Shown one piece after another: positions 63,423 through 64,000 of a DNA stretch of 64,000 nt (positions are counted from its first letter, which is position 1; each line of letters begins with the position of its first letter). A program made the position numbers and the translations under genes. The stretch is from SYLG01 sp965226945 (GTDB taxonomy: Bacteria > Planctomycetota > Planctomycetia > Gemmatales > Gemmataceae), in the NCBI GenBank assembly GCA_965226945.1, contig OZ245717.1, positions 1,364,001 to 1,428,000 on the forward strand. Reading direction: 5' to 3'. The notes under the pieces are model-generated. The model did not search any database. It was given only the letters and a program-made list of their open reading frames with translations, and was not told where the DNA came from.

Positions 63423-64000
63423 TCATTTCTTGGCCAACTTCGACGGCCCTGCCGCACCAATCTTTTGCCGTAGTTTGGCCAAGTCGCTTGGTTGGGCGCG
63501 TACCCAGTTTTTGTTGGCCAGGTCGCGGTAGCGGACCATTTCCCCCTGCCTGCCCTGACGGCGGCAGATCTCTTCTAGCCCCAGGGCGCCGATCACGCTG
63601 CCGGGATCGTGGGCGAGGGCTTCCAGGAACGCCTCTTCGGCTTCAGCGAGTTTGTTACCTTCGAGGGCGCACTGGCCCCAGCGTTCCATGAGCGTGGCGC
63701 CCTGGCCCCAGGCGTGATGGTTGAAGTCGTCCTTGGTTTTGTCGACGCAGCGCTTGATCAGTGCCAAACCCGGTTCGATATCGCCTTCCATGCAGAACTG
63801 CCAGCCCTGCATTTCCCAGAGACGAAGCGCCAGGCGGGTGTCCTTGGGATGCGCCGCGACGGCCTGGCGCAATGCCTCGATCTGGGCCGCGGCGTCGGCC
63901 ATGCGGCCCTGTTCCAGCGCCAGCCAGGCGCCCACATAGGGGGAGAGATTTTTGTCCTTGCGCTTGGTGTCCTCAAACAGCTTGGCACCGAGTTCGAAAT
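63423..64000 (-). CDS. TPR-repeat protein, C-terminal part
   Basis: The frame is open from the right window edge to the stop, so the start lies outside; the GTG at 63935 is internal (the reading continues upstream as LGAKLFEDTKRKDKNLSPYV). The 192 visible residues contain tetratricopeptide-type helical repeats, for example MGAWLALEQGRMADAAAQIEA, AWGQGATLMERWGQCALEGNKLAEAEEAF then LEALAHDPGSVIGALGLEEIC. TPRs mediate protein contacts; partner unknown. Composition is GC-rich like the core chromosome. Confidence 0.7.
   Translation of the reverse strand, partial: FELGAKLFEDTKRKDKNLSPYVGAWLALEQGRMADAAAQIEALRQAVAAHPKDTRLALRLWEMQGWQFCMEGDIEPGLALIKRCVDKTKDDFNHHAWGQGATLMERWGQCALEGNKLAEAEEAFLEALAHDPGSVIGALGLEEICRRQGRQGEMVRYRDLANKNWVRAQPSDLAKLRQKIGAAGPSKLAKK

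Noticed and set aside
1..64000. tRNA or rRNA genes
   Set aside because: No stretch with a TPsiC-type GGTTC-A-A arm and matching acceptor stem was found by eye; a covariance-model scan would be needed to exclude them fully.

Overview
The window reads as chromosomal DNA of a GC-rich planctomycete, most likely of the Gemmata/Isosphaera type. This is an inference from family content and style: WD40-repeat giants, adaptor (HlyD-type) proteins fused to a site-2-protease, a WD40 propeller or GAF domains, lipoprotein TolC proteins with long Pro-rich tails, and mostly weak or absent Shine-Dalgarno sites beside a few very good ones. No tRNA, rRNA or CRISPR array was seen. Both edges cut genes: a truD 3' part on the left and a TPR-protein 3' part on the right.

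Layout. 1-5.7 kb: end of truD, a secreted WD40 protein, then a zinc alcohol dehydrogenase plus FucU-type mutarotase pair facing a sugar-acid MFS transporter. 7.5-13.3 kb: Ada DNA-alkylation response protein, a tiny zinc-finger protein, then a TetR regulator divergent from a DevCAB-like ABC exporter operon. 13.4-18.1 kb: LRR membrane protein, lipase, rsfS, argS, Mpo1-like protein and cupin. 18.6-24.6 kb: S9 peptidase, GT39-like glycosyltransferase, TIGR01777 epimerase and a secreted protein.

24.7-31.5 kb carries three consecutive HlyD-type adaptor genes, each fused to a different extra domain (PqqD-like plus M50 protease; an inserted WD40 propeller; two GAF domains), with no ABC ATPase next to them. 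32-35 kb: DUF885 protein and an ATP-grasp ligase. 35.4-45.7 kb: two TolC-like proteins, an RND adaptor and an RND pump. 46-53.3 kb: enolase, HemX-like and HemA, a thioredoxin-fold secreted protein and class I fumarase. 53.8-54.7 kb: two small exported proteins.

55-63.4 kb looks different: base composition is visibly more AT-rich and the content is accessory. It holds a Gabija-like pair (GajA OLD-family ATPase/TOPRIM nuclease and GajB UvrD-like helicase, overlapping by 11 bases), followed on the same strand by a caspase-like protease with an unrecognised C-terminal region. Next to it is an intact ISKra4-like insertion sequence (1710 bp, 14-bp perfect inverted repeat ends, 8-bp target duplication). 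The Gabija-plus-caspase arrangement and the triple-adaptor operon are the best candidates for something new here. Two convergent intergenic gaps (5.7-5.9 kb and 18.3-18.6 kb) also share the same composite repeat in opposite orientation.
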